The position numbers and the translations under genes were made by a program. The notes beneath the pieces are model-generated. The model made no database searches, was not told where the DNA came from, and saw nothing but the letters and a program-made list of their open reading frames with translations. Positions 8,531-15,333 of a DNA stretch of 26,725 bases are shown here, piece by piece. Position 1 is the stretch's first letter. Every line of letters begins with the position of its first letter. Location of the stretch: assembly GCA_945907055.1 (NCBI GenBank), contig CAMDSG010000005.1:1-26725 (forward strand). The letters run 5' to 3'. The DNA is from Bifidobacterium breve. GTDB lineage: Bacteria > Actinomycetota > Acidimicrobiia > IMCC26256.

Positions 8531-8727
8531 AGACCGCACGTGCTGTGGTCGGTTCACTGATTCTTTACTCGGCGAGACGCCAGACGCCAAGACGTGTCTT
8601 GGGCCTCTCGTACCTAGTCTTTCGATTTCTGCTCCGTCGCTTAAAGACTAAGAACAAAACGATTTTAAAGTTCGAGGTTGAACCCGGTTCACGCTATGAA
8701 ATTATCGGTCTCCGACGCGGCGTATAG
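8527..8727 (+). CDS. small basic conserved-type protein of unknown function
   Basis: A 66-residue, strongly basic protein starts at ATG 8527 in a four-base overlap with the upstream stop. It begins MKTARAVVGSLILYSARRQ, contains a possible amphipathic membrane-surface helix (VLGLSYLVFRFLLRRLKTK) and ends in a compact beta-like segment ILKFEVEPGSRYEIIGLRRG. I do not recognise a family. Position as the third member of a tightly overlapped trio after a Holin-X-like and a single-helix protein suggests that it works with them at the membrane. Confidence 0.6.
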   Translation: MKTARAVVGSLILYSARRQTPRRVLGLSYLVFRFLLRRLKTKNKTILKFEVEPGSRYEIIGLRRGV

Positions 8728-8809
8728 CCAGCGATGGTCGCTCCATCCCAGCACCGAGAAACTCCAGGAATCCGGTTACTCTTAACCCATGCTCAATACC
8801 CTCAAATTT

Positions 8810-8831
8810 GCTCAAGTACTCTGAGTAAATG
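8810..8831 (+). promoter_or_regulatory. candidate leaderless promoter of ttuB
   Basis: The ttuB ATG at 8829 has no Shine-Dalgarno sequence. Six bases before it lies TACTCT (8817-8822), a TANNNT -10 element, so the transcript could begin at or next to the ATG. The same bases form an 11-base inverted repeat TACTC-T-GAGTA (8817-8827). No good -35 is visible, and leaderless mRNAs are common in actinobacteria. This is inference from spacing alone. Confidence 0.35.
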
Positions 8832-9029
8832 AAAATCATTCTCCGTAATCCACGTCGCGAGATCGAGATTCAGGGGCCCATGGTCGCCGACTCTCTTCTT
8901 CGCCGTCTTGAGATCAACCCTGAGACTGTCCTAATTATCTGCAATGGCACTCTTGTTCCACGAGATACACGTTTCACCGACGACGACGAAATTGAACTCC
9001 GCCCTGTCATCTCAGGGGGCGCAGCGTGA
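8829..9029 (+). CDS. ttuB: ubiquitin-fold sulfur-carrier protein (MoaD/ThiS family, TtuB-like)
   Basis: The 66-residue protein has the beta-grasp pattern of ThiS/MoaD/TtuB: MKIILRNPRREIEIQGPMV, then LLRRLEINPETVLIICNGTLVPRD, then DDDEIELRPVISGG. Next to ttuA, it is best read as TtuB, which in Thermus is activated at its C-terminal glycine by an E1-like enzyme, carries the sulfur as a thiocarboxylate and can also be attached to proteins. The codons after the diglycine are GCA GCG TGA, so the encoded tail is SGGAA and not a terminal GG. A two-residue trim would be needed for the usual chemistry. The stop overlaps the ttuA GTG start (GTGA). No E1-like gene is in the window. Confidence 0.8.
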   Translation: MKIILRNPRREIEIQGPMVADSLLRRLEINPETVLIICNGTLVPRDTRFTDDDEIELRPVISGGAA

Positions 9030-9988
9030 AATGTCGCAGGTGTAAGGCGCCAGCAGTAATTGATATTCGTCGCCATAACGCGGCATTCTGCAGAGACTGC
9101 TTTATACACCACTGCAAGGAACAGGTTAAGAAGGCCATCGACGAGTTCAAGATGTTTGGGCCAGAAGAGAGGATTCTTGTAGCCGTATCTGGCGGCAAAG
9201 ACTCGTTAGCGCTGTGGCACATGCTCGCCCAACTTGGTTACAGAGTTGACGGCCTTTACATCGGCCTAGGGATCGGTGACTACTCAGATGAGTCAGGGGT
9301 TAAGACCCGCGCTTTTGCTAATGCGCATGGATACAAGCTCGTAGAGGTCTCCCTACCTAGTGATTATGGGTATGACATTCCAACTGCAGCGAGCCGCACT
9401 AACCGCGCACCTTGCAGTTCATGTGGGCTCTCCAAACGCCACCTATTTAACAAGGCTGCACTCGACGGGGAGTACGATGTTCTCGCCACTGGACATAATC
9501 TCGACGACGAGGCCGCCGTGTTGTTAGGCAATGTTCTCCACTGGGAGCCTGGGTACTTGGGGCGCCAATATCCTGTACTTCCCGCTACGGATGGTTTCGC
9601 CAAAAAAGTCAAGCCATTGGTGAAGATGGGGGAGCGTGAGATGGCGGCCTACTGCGTTCTTCTCGATATCGATTACCAAGTAGAGGAGTGCCCGATGGCC
9701 GAGGGCAATCGGCATCTTGGATACAAGGAAGTCCTGAACAGCCTTGAGCAACGCTCACCCGGTGCAAAGGCTGCTTTTCTCAGCTCTTTCTTCTCTCGCG
9801 GGCATGAATACTTTCGTGAAGCAGCGCATGTCGAGAAGGGTGAACTCAATTCATGCGACGAGTGTGGATCACCAACTACCGGCAGCCGATGCGCATTCTG
9901 CGCGCTCCGCAATCGTGTGATATCGGAGACACCAGTATCAATTAGCCGGATATCAAATGCTCCGATATCAATTAGTCGGAAGGACTGA
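9026..9988 (+). CDS. ttuA: tRNA 2-thiouridylase of the TtuA/TtcA family
   Basis: The 320-residue protein has an N-terminal zinc-finger (C3, C6, C22, C25), the PP-loop ATP motif SGGKDS at 55-60, cysteines C130, C133 and C222 in the positions that hold the [4Fe-4S] cluster of TtuA, an LDD motif at 159-161 and a C-terminal zinc pair (CDEC...CAFC). This architecture is TtuA type: it adenylates U/T54 in the tRNA T-loop and inserts sulfur supplied by TtuB. The start is GTG at 9026 in a GTGA overlap with ttuB, so the pair is expressed together. The last 20 residues are encoded by a tandem repeat and are probably lineage-specific. Confidence 0.88.
   Translation: MKCRRCKAPAVIDIRRHNAAFCRDCFIHHCKEQVKKAIDEFKMFGPEERILVAVSGGKDSLALWHMLAQLGYRVDGLYIGLGIGDYSDESGVKTRAFANAHGYKLVEVSLPSDYGYDIPTAASRTNRAPCSSCGLSKRHLFNKAALDGEYDVLATGHNLDDEAAVLLGNVLHWEPGYLGRQYPVLPATDGFAKKVKPLVKMGEREMAAYCVLLDIDYQVEECPMAEGNRHLGYKEVLNSLEQRSPGAKAAFLSSFFSRGHEYFREAAHVEKGELNSCDECGSPTTGSRCAFCALRNRVISETPVSISRISNAPISISRKD
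9921..9980 (+). repeat. four imperfect 15-bp tandem repeats at the 3' end of ttuA
   Basis: Four consecutive 15-base units start with TATC and mostly end in CGGA or CCGA: 9921-9935 (diverged), 9936-9950 TATCAATTAGCCGGA, 9951-9965 TATCAAATGCTCCGA and 9966-9980 TATCAATTAGTCGGA. Units two and four differ at one base. Because 15 is a multiple of three they add a five-residue repeat (PVSIS/PISIS) to the TtuA C terminus without breaking the frame. The last unit abuts the trmI ribosome-binding site. Confidence 0.85.
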
Positions 9989-9990
9989 CA

Positions 9991-10773
9991 ATGGCGCGAC
10001 CATTAGAGATTGGCGACACGATCCTCCTAGAGGACAACAAGCGCCGTAGGCACATGATCACCTTGAGCGCTGAGGGTGAATTCCATACGCATACTGGGGT
10101 TCTTCCGCATACTTTATTAATTGGGAAGCCTGAAGGAACTGTTGCGCGCACAACTCGAGGCACCAAACTAACGGCGTTCAGACCCACTCTCTCTGAGTAC
10201 ATTCTCAAAATGCCGCGCGGCGCTCAGGTCATTTACCCAAAGGACCTAGGGCCTATTCTTATGCTCGCCGATATATTCCCGGGGGCACGCGTTCTCGAGT
10301 CCGGGGTCGGATCCGGGGCACTAACAATGACGCTCCTGCGCGCAGTTGGTGCAACTGGAAGTGTCCTCGGGTATGAAATTCGGGAGGACTTCGCAGAGAC
10401 CGCGCGCAAGAATGTTGAGGGCTTCCTAGGTACGGATATTCCTCTGGAGATAGAGGTTCGAGATATTTATGAGGGCATCCCCGCCGAGGGTGTAGACCGC
10501 ATTGTCCTAGATCTACCGGAGCCTTGGAGAGTTGTAGAGCATGCGGAGAAGTGCTTAAGCCCCGGCGGAATTCTGCTCTGCTACCTTCCAACAATCGGGC
10601 AGGTCGGCCTCCTCAGGGAGCGCCTTGAAGACTCTGCGTTTGGAATGCTCGAGTCTCTAGAGGTCCTCCATCGGACATGGCACGTTGAGGGTCAGTCGAT
10701 TAGACCGGATCATCGGATGGTTGCGCATACAGGCTTCCTTACTCATGCGCGCCTTCTGGCGCCGAATGAGTGA
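9991..10773 (+). CDS. trmI: tRNA (adenine-58-N1)-methyltransferase
   Basis: The 260-residue protein has the TrmI N-terminal beta domain (HTHTGVLPHTLLIGKPEG), the linker IYPKDLGPILMLADIFPG, SAM motif I ESGVGSGALT near 103-112 and the catalytic-region motif LDLPEPW near 173-179. It methylates N1 of A58 in the tRNA T-loop; the bacterial enzyme is a homotetramer. A GGAAGGAC ribosome site precedes the ATG by about seven bases. It sits two bases after ttuA, whose product modifies the adjacent T-loop position 54; in Thermus m1A58 favours s2T54 formation. In mycobacteria the same gene borders the proteasome locus. It overlaps the protease gene (GTGA). Confidence 0.93.
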   Translation: MARPLEIGDTILLEDNKRRRHMITLSAEGEFHTHTGVLPHTLLIGKPEGTVARTTRGTKLTAFRPTLSEYILKMPRGAQVIYPKDLGPILMLADIFPGARVLESGVGSGALTMTLLRAVGATGSVLGYEIREDFAETARKNVEGFLGTDIPLEIEVRDIYEGIPAEGVDRIVLDLPEPWRVVEHAEKCLSPGGILLCYLPTIGQVGLLRERLEDSAFGMLESLEVLHRTWHVEGQSIRPDHRMVAHTGFLTHARLLAPNE

Positions 10774-11954
10774 ACACTCTCGACATAGCACTGCTGTGTG
10801 CAGCCATCTTGGCTGCGATGGCTGGGTCTCGGCTGGGCTTCATTCGCCACTTCGCCATTTGGCTCGGCCTTTTTCTAGGTGGAGTGTTGGGAATAGCACT
10901 ACAGCCCTCAGTCGCAGACCGTTTTGCTAAGAGCAGCGACACCGTTGTTCTATCTGCTCCATTTCTCTCGCTTCTAATCTGCACGGGCATCGGCGCAGCT
11001 CTGTTGGGCGCTGCATTTCGCGCCCTTCGGACCACGAATAGCGTAGCGAAAAGGCCTTTCCTGCCCCTCGACCGCACACTTGGTGCAGTTGCTGGCGTCG
11101 CGGCGGTGGCATTTTTAGTTTGGGCTCTAACCCCAGTCGTAACAGCCACACGCTATTGGCCAGTTGAGATCTCAGATGGCTCAGCAATTCTTAAAGCAAT
11201 AGAGAGAAAATCTCCACGCATTCCAGACGCACTTGTAACAGCCGCTCAAACTTACGCGAGTGCCAGCGACGGGGAAATAGCAGGAGCAGGAGTCGCACCG
11301 GGTCGAGACTCTGCTGAAAACGTCATACCCCCGAAGGCCCCAGCGCTTAGCCAATCTGTATTGGCAGCTGTCAGAGCAGCAACACTCCGTGTCGAGGGGC
11401 GTGCTTGCTCTCTTATCCAGGATGGCACAGGGGTTGTAGTTGCGAGAGACCTTGTAGTGACAAACGCTCACGTCATAGCAGGGGAGAACGGAAGCACAAC
11501 AGTTAGCAATGGAGAGATACGCCGCAGGGCCGATGTAGTGGCATTCGACCCGAGGCGCGACATAGCGGTGCTACGGATCAAAAACCTAGGGATAACGCCA
11601 TTGAAATTCTCTAGCCCACTTACTGATACGAAAGTAGCAATATTTGGTTACCCGGGGGGGCGCGAACTAAGGGCCGAGGGTGGTCGCATAGTGGATCAGA
11701 TTAAGGCAACCGGTAGCGACCTATACGGGAAGGGTAACTGGTCGAGAAAGATCTTAATTCTCGCAGCAAACCTTGTACCTGGGGACTCGGGTGGACCCGT
11801 AGTTGCAGCATCGGGTCAAGTCTTGGGGCTGTCATTCGCTATTGACCCACGAATTGCTAATAGAAGCTACGCACTTGATCCAAGTGAAGTACGAGCGGTC
11901 CTTAAGACTGTCGGCGTAGCTAGGGTCGGTACCGGTAAATGCCTCGGAAAATAG
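10770..11954 (+). CDS. marP: membrane-bound trypsin-like serine protease, MarP type (CvpA domain + protease)
   Basis: The 394-residue protein starts with a CvpA/colicin-V-like region of about four membrane helices (residues 5-122). A periplasmic trypsin-like domain follows with the catalytic triad visible: His234 in TNAHVIAG, Asp264 in RRDIAVLRI and Ser340 in PGDSGGPVV. Cys213 and Cys391 are placed like the disulfide pair of Mycobacterium tuberculosis MarP (Rv3671c), which is required for acid resistance and acts on peptidoglycan enzymes outside the membrane. Length and order of domains match MarP. The start is a GTG in a four-base overlap with trmI. It converges on the Nramp-like gene with an 8-base gap. 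Confidence 0.88.
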   Translation: MNTLDIALLCAAILAAMAGSRLGFIRHFAIWLGLFLGGVLGIALQPSVADRFAKSSDTVVLSAPFLSLLICTGIGAALLGAAFRALRTTNSVAKRPFLPLDRTLGAVAGVAAVAFLVWALTPVVTATRYWPVEISDGSAILKAIERKSPRIPDALVTAAQTYASASDGEIAGAGVAPGRDSAENVIPPKAPALSQSVLAAVRAATLRVEGRACSLIQDGTGVVVARDLVVTNAHVIAGENGSTTVSNGEIRRRADVVAFDPRRDIAVLRIKNLGITPLKFSSPLTDTKVAIFGYPGGRELRAEGGRIVDQIKATGSDLYGKGNWSRKILILAANLVPGDSGGPVVAASGQVLGLSFAIDPRIANRSYALDPSEVRAVLKTVGVARVGTGKCLGK

Positions 11955-11962
11955 TCCTGTCG

Positions 11963-13234
11963 CTATACAACTCCGAACCACCCTCCGATAGTGACACCTA
12001 CAACAACCACAGCAAGCAAAGAGACAACAAGCACGCAGAGTAGAGAGATTGCTTTGTTCATCGGGGAGCTCACTGCATCACCGACAACAGATTGACGATT
12101 AGATAGAACGTAGAGGAACCCAAGAATGATTGGCGTGATCAATCCGTTGAGTATCTGCATACCGATGAGTAGTGCAAATAGATTGACCGGAATCAGTGCA
12201 ACAAGTGCACCAATCACTACTTGAGCAGCGAATAGGCCTAGAAAGAGTGGTGCCTCTGAGAAGCGCCTCGATACCGATCGCTCTGCTCCTACAGCCTCCG
12301 CGAGCCCATACGCAGTTGATAGCGGTACCACGGCTGCAGCTAATGCTGATGCTCCTAGGAGTCCGATACCAAATAGGACCTCTGCTCCTGCGCCCGCGAC
12401 TGGTTCGAGTGCCTTCGCAGCCTGAGCCGCAGAATTCAATGGACCGGTTCCACCAATAGTGGCGGCGGTCGCGATCAAGATGCAGATGAATATGAGTCCA
12501 GCGATGATCGCCCCGCCCACCGCATCAGTTCGCACACGCGGATAATCTTCTGGGCCTGCGCCACTATCGGCCACAGCAGCCGCCTGATATAGCTGCATAT
12601 ACGGAGTGATCGTTGTGCCCACTAGCGCAATAGCCATTAGTAAGAAAGCTTTGCTCCCAACAAAATGAGGGATTACCGCATTTGAGACAACCTGGCTCCA
12701 GTCAGGGTGGGAGAGAATCATTGCGAATGGGTATGCGAGGAATGCGAGAGCGAAGGTTAAGAAAATTCTCTCAGCCCAGCGATAGGAACCGAAGACGACA
12801 ACGCCAATCAAAATCACAGCGGAGATCGGTACAGAAATGTAACGACTCACGCCGAACAGTTCTAGAGCCGCTCCAATCCCTGCAAACTCAGAGACCACTA
12901 ATCCAAGGTTTGCAACCAAGATACAGAAAACTGCGAACGCACCAATACGAAGACTGAACTGCTCTCGAACAAGAGCCATAATCCCGCCGCCTCCGAAGGT
13001 GCCAACACGAGCGGCCATCTCCTGCACAACGATAAGCATCAGCGTAATTACAACCGCTAGAAATAATGGTTTATACGCAAACTGCGCACCGGCTGAGGAG
13101 TAGGTGGCAATGCCACCTGAATCATTCCCCGCATTAGCGGCGATCAACCCAGGGCCAAGTATTGCAAAGACCGCTGTAGGCCTTACCCACCTACCAAGTC
13201 TGCGCGGCTTCACGCCTGGCGAGGTATTCATCAT
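11963..13234 (-). CDS. Nramp-related divalent-metal transporter with altered metal site
   Basis: The 423-residue protein has about eleven hydrophobic helices and the Nramp fold signature GPGLIAANAG in helix 1 with AGAQFAY after it. The canonical helix-1 metal motif DPGN reads DSGG (38-41), and the helix-6 motif AxxMPH reads TTITPY (207-212), so both the Asn and the metal-selective Met are absent. Loss of that Met is a hallmark of the Nramp-related magnesium transporters (NRMT). The start overlaps the stop of the MgtE_N/CBS gene (ATGA), so the two act together, which also points to Mg2+ rather than Mn2+ or Fe2+. The substrate is inferred, not shown. A second ATG lies at 13231. Confidence 0.85.
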   Translation of the reverse strand: MMNTSPGVKPRRLGRWVRPTAVFAILGPGLIAANAGNDSGGIATYSSAGAQFAYKPLFLAVVITLMLIVVQEMAARVGTFGGGGIMALVREQFSLRIGAFAVFCILVANLGLVVSEFAGIGAALELFGVSRYISVPISAVILIGVVVFGSYRWAERIFLTFALAFLAYPFAMILSHPDWSQVVSNAVIPHFVGSKAFLLMAIALVGTTITPYMQLYQAAAVADSGAGPEDYPRVRTDAVGGAIIAGLIFICILIATAATIGGTGPLNSAAQAAKALEPVAGAGAEVLFGIGLLGASALAAAVVPLSTAYGLAEAVGAERSVSRRFSEAPLFLGLFAAQVVIGALVALIPVNLFALLIGMQILNGLITPIILGFLYVLSNRQSVVGDAVSSPMNKAISLLCVLVVSLLAVVVVGVTIGGWFGVV

Positions 13235-14571
13235 CCGACCAAGAATCGAGGGAACCGCAGTTTCCCTCGCTCGGGTACAAGAGCATCAACAAGATCATCT
13301 GCGAGGATTCGCCCAAGCGGACGGTTCTCGGAGTCCACAACGACTACCGAGGACCCCCGAGACTCAATAAATTGCTCTACTACAAAAGCGACCGATGTCT
13401 CGGGAGAGACAGTGACCGGATCTGGTCCTCCATCTAACGAGCCGACCAAATCCTCTTTCGCTGCAACAAGAAGTTCAAAGAGTCCAATGTCGTGAATAAG
13501 GCGCCCATCGGAGTCGACGATTATCACGGCATCTACATCAGCCTGGTGCTCCGCCTCAGACCGGAGTATCCGTCGTACCTCTCCGACAGTCATATCTGGG
13601 CGCACAAGAATCAGATTTGTGGTCATGACTCCACCGGCAGACTCCTCGTCGTAACCAAGCAATCGTGCCAAGAGTTCAGCATTCTCCCGAGGCATCACTG
13701 CTATCAGCGCATCGACCTCCTCGTCCTCAAATTCACGTAGTGCATCGACAGCCTCGTCGGGCTCCATCTCAATCAATAACGCTGCGGCATCCTCTGGTGT
13801 CATCTCGCGTAATAGTTCGCGCAGTTCGCCCGGCTCCATCTCCTCAAGGGCATCGGCTGCAGCCTCAGGATCGAGCGCTCGCAGGAGTTCTTGGCGCTCA
13901 TCACGACCAAGTTCTTCTAGTAGGTCTGCAAGTTCAGCTGGGCGCAGTCTCTTCAACGCTTGGTTTGGTGAAGCGAGACGCATCGGGCCGTCACCTGTCC
14001 CGAATGGCTGCACCGCAGCCCAATCAATTACTCGATCGGGGGTGGGGCGTGTTCGACGATTGGCAGGGCCAAGACGGCGTAGGAGCGTTGCAAACCCGAC
14101 GTCTACACCGACTAGCCGTATTTCTTCTGCAACCAAAGCCAAATACAGGTCAGATGCTCGAACGACTCTCACACCATCTATGTCAACAAGTTGGTGATCG
14201 ACAACATCTGCGTTTAGTGAGACTTCATCGTCTCGTCGATTAAAATCCCGTAGGTCCATTCGTGCCGAATTAAGGCGCGCAACATCTTGGGTTATTGACT
14301 GCACCTGCTCAATTGGGACGTATGCACGCCTACGACCGACCCTCACTACCAACCCGGTCACAGGTGGATATCCCTCTCCAGACCAGCGAACCACTACATC
14401 GGAGATACGCCCGACCTCGATATCGCCGATGGTCGTTACGGCGCGTCCAACTAGACCTGCGACAGAGATCAGTGCCTCTGCGACGGTGCGGTTTGCGAGA
14501 ATTCGTTTTGTTCTTCGTTCCTGACGGCGCTTGATAGCACCATTAGCCCGAAACGTTTGGCGTAGGGCCAT
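13231..14571 (-). CDS. PRC-barrel / MgtE_N / CBS-pair protein, probable magnesium-sensing partner
   Basis: The 446-residue soluble protein has three parts. Residues 40-110 form a PRC-barrel-like segment (VGRAVTTIGDIEVGRISDVVVRW). Residues about 205-305 are an MgtE N-terminal superhelix with acidic repeats (LADLLEELG, AADALEEMEP, AALLIEMEP, EEVDALIAVMP). Residues about 315-435 form a CBS pair (GGVMTTNLILVRPDMTVGEV and DPVTVSPETSVAFVVEQFIESRGS). In MgtE the N and CBS domains sense Mg2+ and gate the channel, but here the channel domain is missing. The coupled Nramp-like gene downstream may supply it. The ATG at 14571 has GGGAG about six bases upstream, within a possible leader hairpin. Confidence 0.85.
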   Translation of the reverse strand: MALRQTFRANGAIKRRQERRTKRILANRTVAEALISVAGLVGRAVTTIGDIEVGRISDVVVRWSGEGYPPVTGLVVRVGRRRAYVPIEQVQSITQDVARLNSARMDLRDFNRRDDEVSLNADVVDHQLVDIDGVRVVRASDLYLALVAEEIRLVGVDVGFATLLRRLGPANRRTRPTPDRVIDWAAVQPFGTGDGPMRLASPNQALKRLRPAELADLLEELGRDERQELLRALDPEAAADALEEMEPGELRELLREMTPEDAAALLIEMEPDEAVDALREFEDEEVDALIAVMPRENAELLARLLGYDEESAGGVMTTNLILVRPDMTVGEVRRILRSEAEHQADVDAVIIVDSDGRLIHDIGLFELLVAAKEDLVGSLDGGPDPVTVSPETSVAFVVEQFIESRGSSVVVVDSENRPLGRILADDLVDALVPERGKLRFPRFLVG

Positions 14572-14735
14572 GCGGGGCTCCCAGTTCGGCGGCCAACAAA
14601 GGCGGCTATGGGTTGCTATTTAAGATTCCGCACCTTGAGTCTTGCGTCTCTAGAGAGAGCGCCTCATTAAGGAGGTACGGCGATAGGTACTCGGGGGTTC
14701 TCCGGATTTCATGCGCCTCACCTCCACATTTCATC
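14572..14735 (-). promoter_or_regulatory. structured 5' leader of the MgtE_N/Nramp operon, riboswitch candidate
   Basis: Read on the minus strand, GGAGGT (14725-14720) and inner GGCG pair with CGCC and ACCTCC (14676-14671), making a 6+4 bp stem split by a 2x2 internal loop around a 31-base apical region. A second hairpin follows, GCG-C-TCTC/GAGACGC with loop TCTA. An 8-base direct repeat TGAGGCGC occurs in both arms (plus-strand copies 14713-14720 and 14659-14666), so either copy can pair with the same CGCC/CCTC segment. A CCCA/TGGG pairing (14609-14612 with 14580-14583) covers part of the ribosome site. Exclusive pairings before a Mg-type operon suggest a metal-sensing leader. GGTGAGGC is shared with the M-box, but the rest of that consensus is not seen. 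Confidence 0.45.
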
Positions 14736-14788
14736 AAAGCAAAAAGTAACCAACACCGGCACCTTACCAGCAAGAGAAATTAAGTGAT

Positions 14789-14842
14789 TCCGTGCTCTTT
14801 AAAACGCCCATGCTCCTAAAAACACCCATGCTCTCTAAACCC
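14789..14842. repeat. three 18-bp imperfect tandem repeats upstream of the MgtE_N leader
   Basis: Three abutting 18-base units are seen: TCCGTGCTCTTTAAAACG (14789-14806), CCCATGCTCCTAAAAACA (14807-14824) and CCCATGCTCTCTAAACCC (14825-14842). Each has the core TGCTC followed by a T/C and A run. The block lies just upstream of the presumed promoter of the minus-strand MgtE_N/Nramp operon, a position suited to a regulator binding phased sites. No protein is identified for it. Confidence 0.7.
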
Positions 14843-15017
14843 GGGCCAAATAAACACTTTTGGCAATGTGGCTCAATGGTGGCGCTGATTTATAGGAGTT
14901 TTATATTTGCATAAGCAAGAAGGGGCCCTTTTAGGCCCCCTCAAGTCTTTCATTCTTAAATTTTGCAGAGACCCTGCCTAATTAAAGACCCTGATTGAGA
15001 ATCAGAAAGATGGCGTT
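14843..15017. other. non-coding stretch between the MgtE_N operon and the ferredoxin gene
   Basis: No gene is supported here. Besides the terminator annotated separately, a small hairpin CTGATT-GAG-AATCAG (14991-15005) sits just after the ferredoxin stop, and AGACCCTG occurs twice (about 14969 and 14986). The sequence is AT-rich around 14895-14910 and 14950-14965. Together with the leader and repeats at 14572-14842 it makes a 446-base gap without a coding region. Confidence 0.6.
14921..14941 (-). terminator. intrinsic terminator of the ferredoxin gene
   Basis: GGGGCC (14922-14927) and GGCCCC (14934-14939) form a strong GC stem with a 6-base loop. On the minus strand the stem is followed by TTCTTGCTTAT, a fairly T-rich tail, about 75 bases past the ferredoxin stop. 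It could also act on plus-strand transcripts. Confidence 0.7.
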
Positions 15018-15251
15018 CTATGGCTCGATGAAGATGCACTCGCCAGGGCACTCGTCCGCTGACTCAATTACTGCCTCAAGCATTCCATCGGGAACATCGG
15101 CTAATCCCTCAGCACCACCCGGCTCATTGAATATTTTATCGCCCTCTTTTACATAGGCGAGACCGTCATCAAGAAGCGCAAAGACTGCGGGGGCAATCTC
15201 TTCGCAGAGGCCATCTCCGGTGCACAGGTCTTGGTCAATCCACACCTTCAT
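15018..15251 (-). CDS. small ferredoxin of the actinobacterial [3Fe-4S]/[4Fe-4S] type
   Basis: The 77-residue protein begins MKVWIDQDLCTGDGLCEEIA and ends with DECPGECIFIEP. The four visible cysteines (C10, C16 and the CPGEC pair near the end) with a CxxDGxC-like spacing fit single-cluster ferredoxins that pass electrons to cytochromes P450 or other oxidoreductases. The first motif holds only two cysteines with Asp/Gly between, favouring a [3Fe-4S] cluster, though the fourth cysteine leaves [4Fe-4S] possible. The ATG at 15251 has an AAGGAG site six bases upstream, better than a start further up at 15296. It is divergent from the ARC ATPase and has its own terminator. Confidence 0.85.
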   Translation of the reverse strand: MKVWIDQDLCTGDGLCEEIAPAVFALLDDGLAYVKEGDKIFNEPGGAEGLADVPDGMLEAVIESADECPGECIFIEP

Positions 15252-15333
15252 TTTTGCTCCTTGGATCATTCTCCGGGCCAGCGCCCAGTTCGACATAGTT
15301 TGAGGAATTTACTAGCCCCTCAATCGTAGACGC

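Noticed and set aside
8731..8750. A short hairpin GATGG/CCATC between the small-protein trio and ttuB.
   Set aside because: The stem is only five base pairs and no T-run follows, so it is not called a terminator.
13665..14243. A 192-codon open frame on the plus strand.
   Set aside because: It is antisense to the MgtE_N/CBS gene, rich in Arg/His/Gln with no domain pattern, and has no ribosome site; it is a shadow of acidic codons on the other strand.
14572..14735. A canonical M-box (ykoK) magnesium riboswitch.
   Set aside because: Only GGTGAGGC and an AGACGC are shared; the conserved CAATGGGT and GCTCTACG-type segments are not seen, so a firm M-box call is not justified, and the region is given only as a candidate leader.
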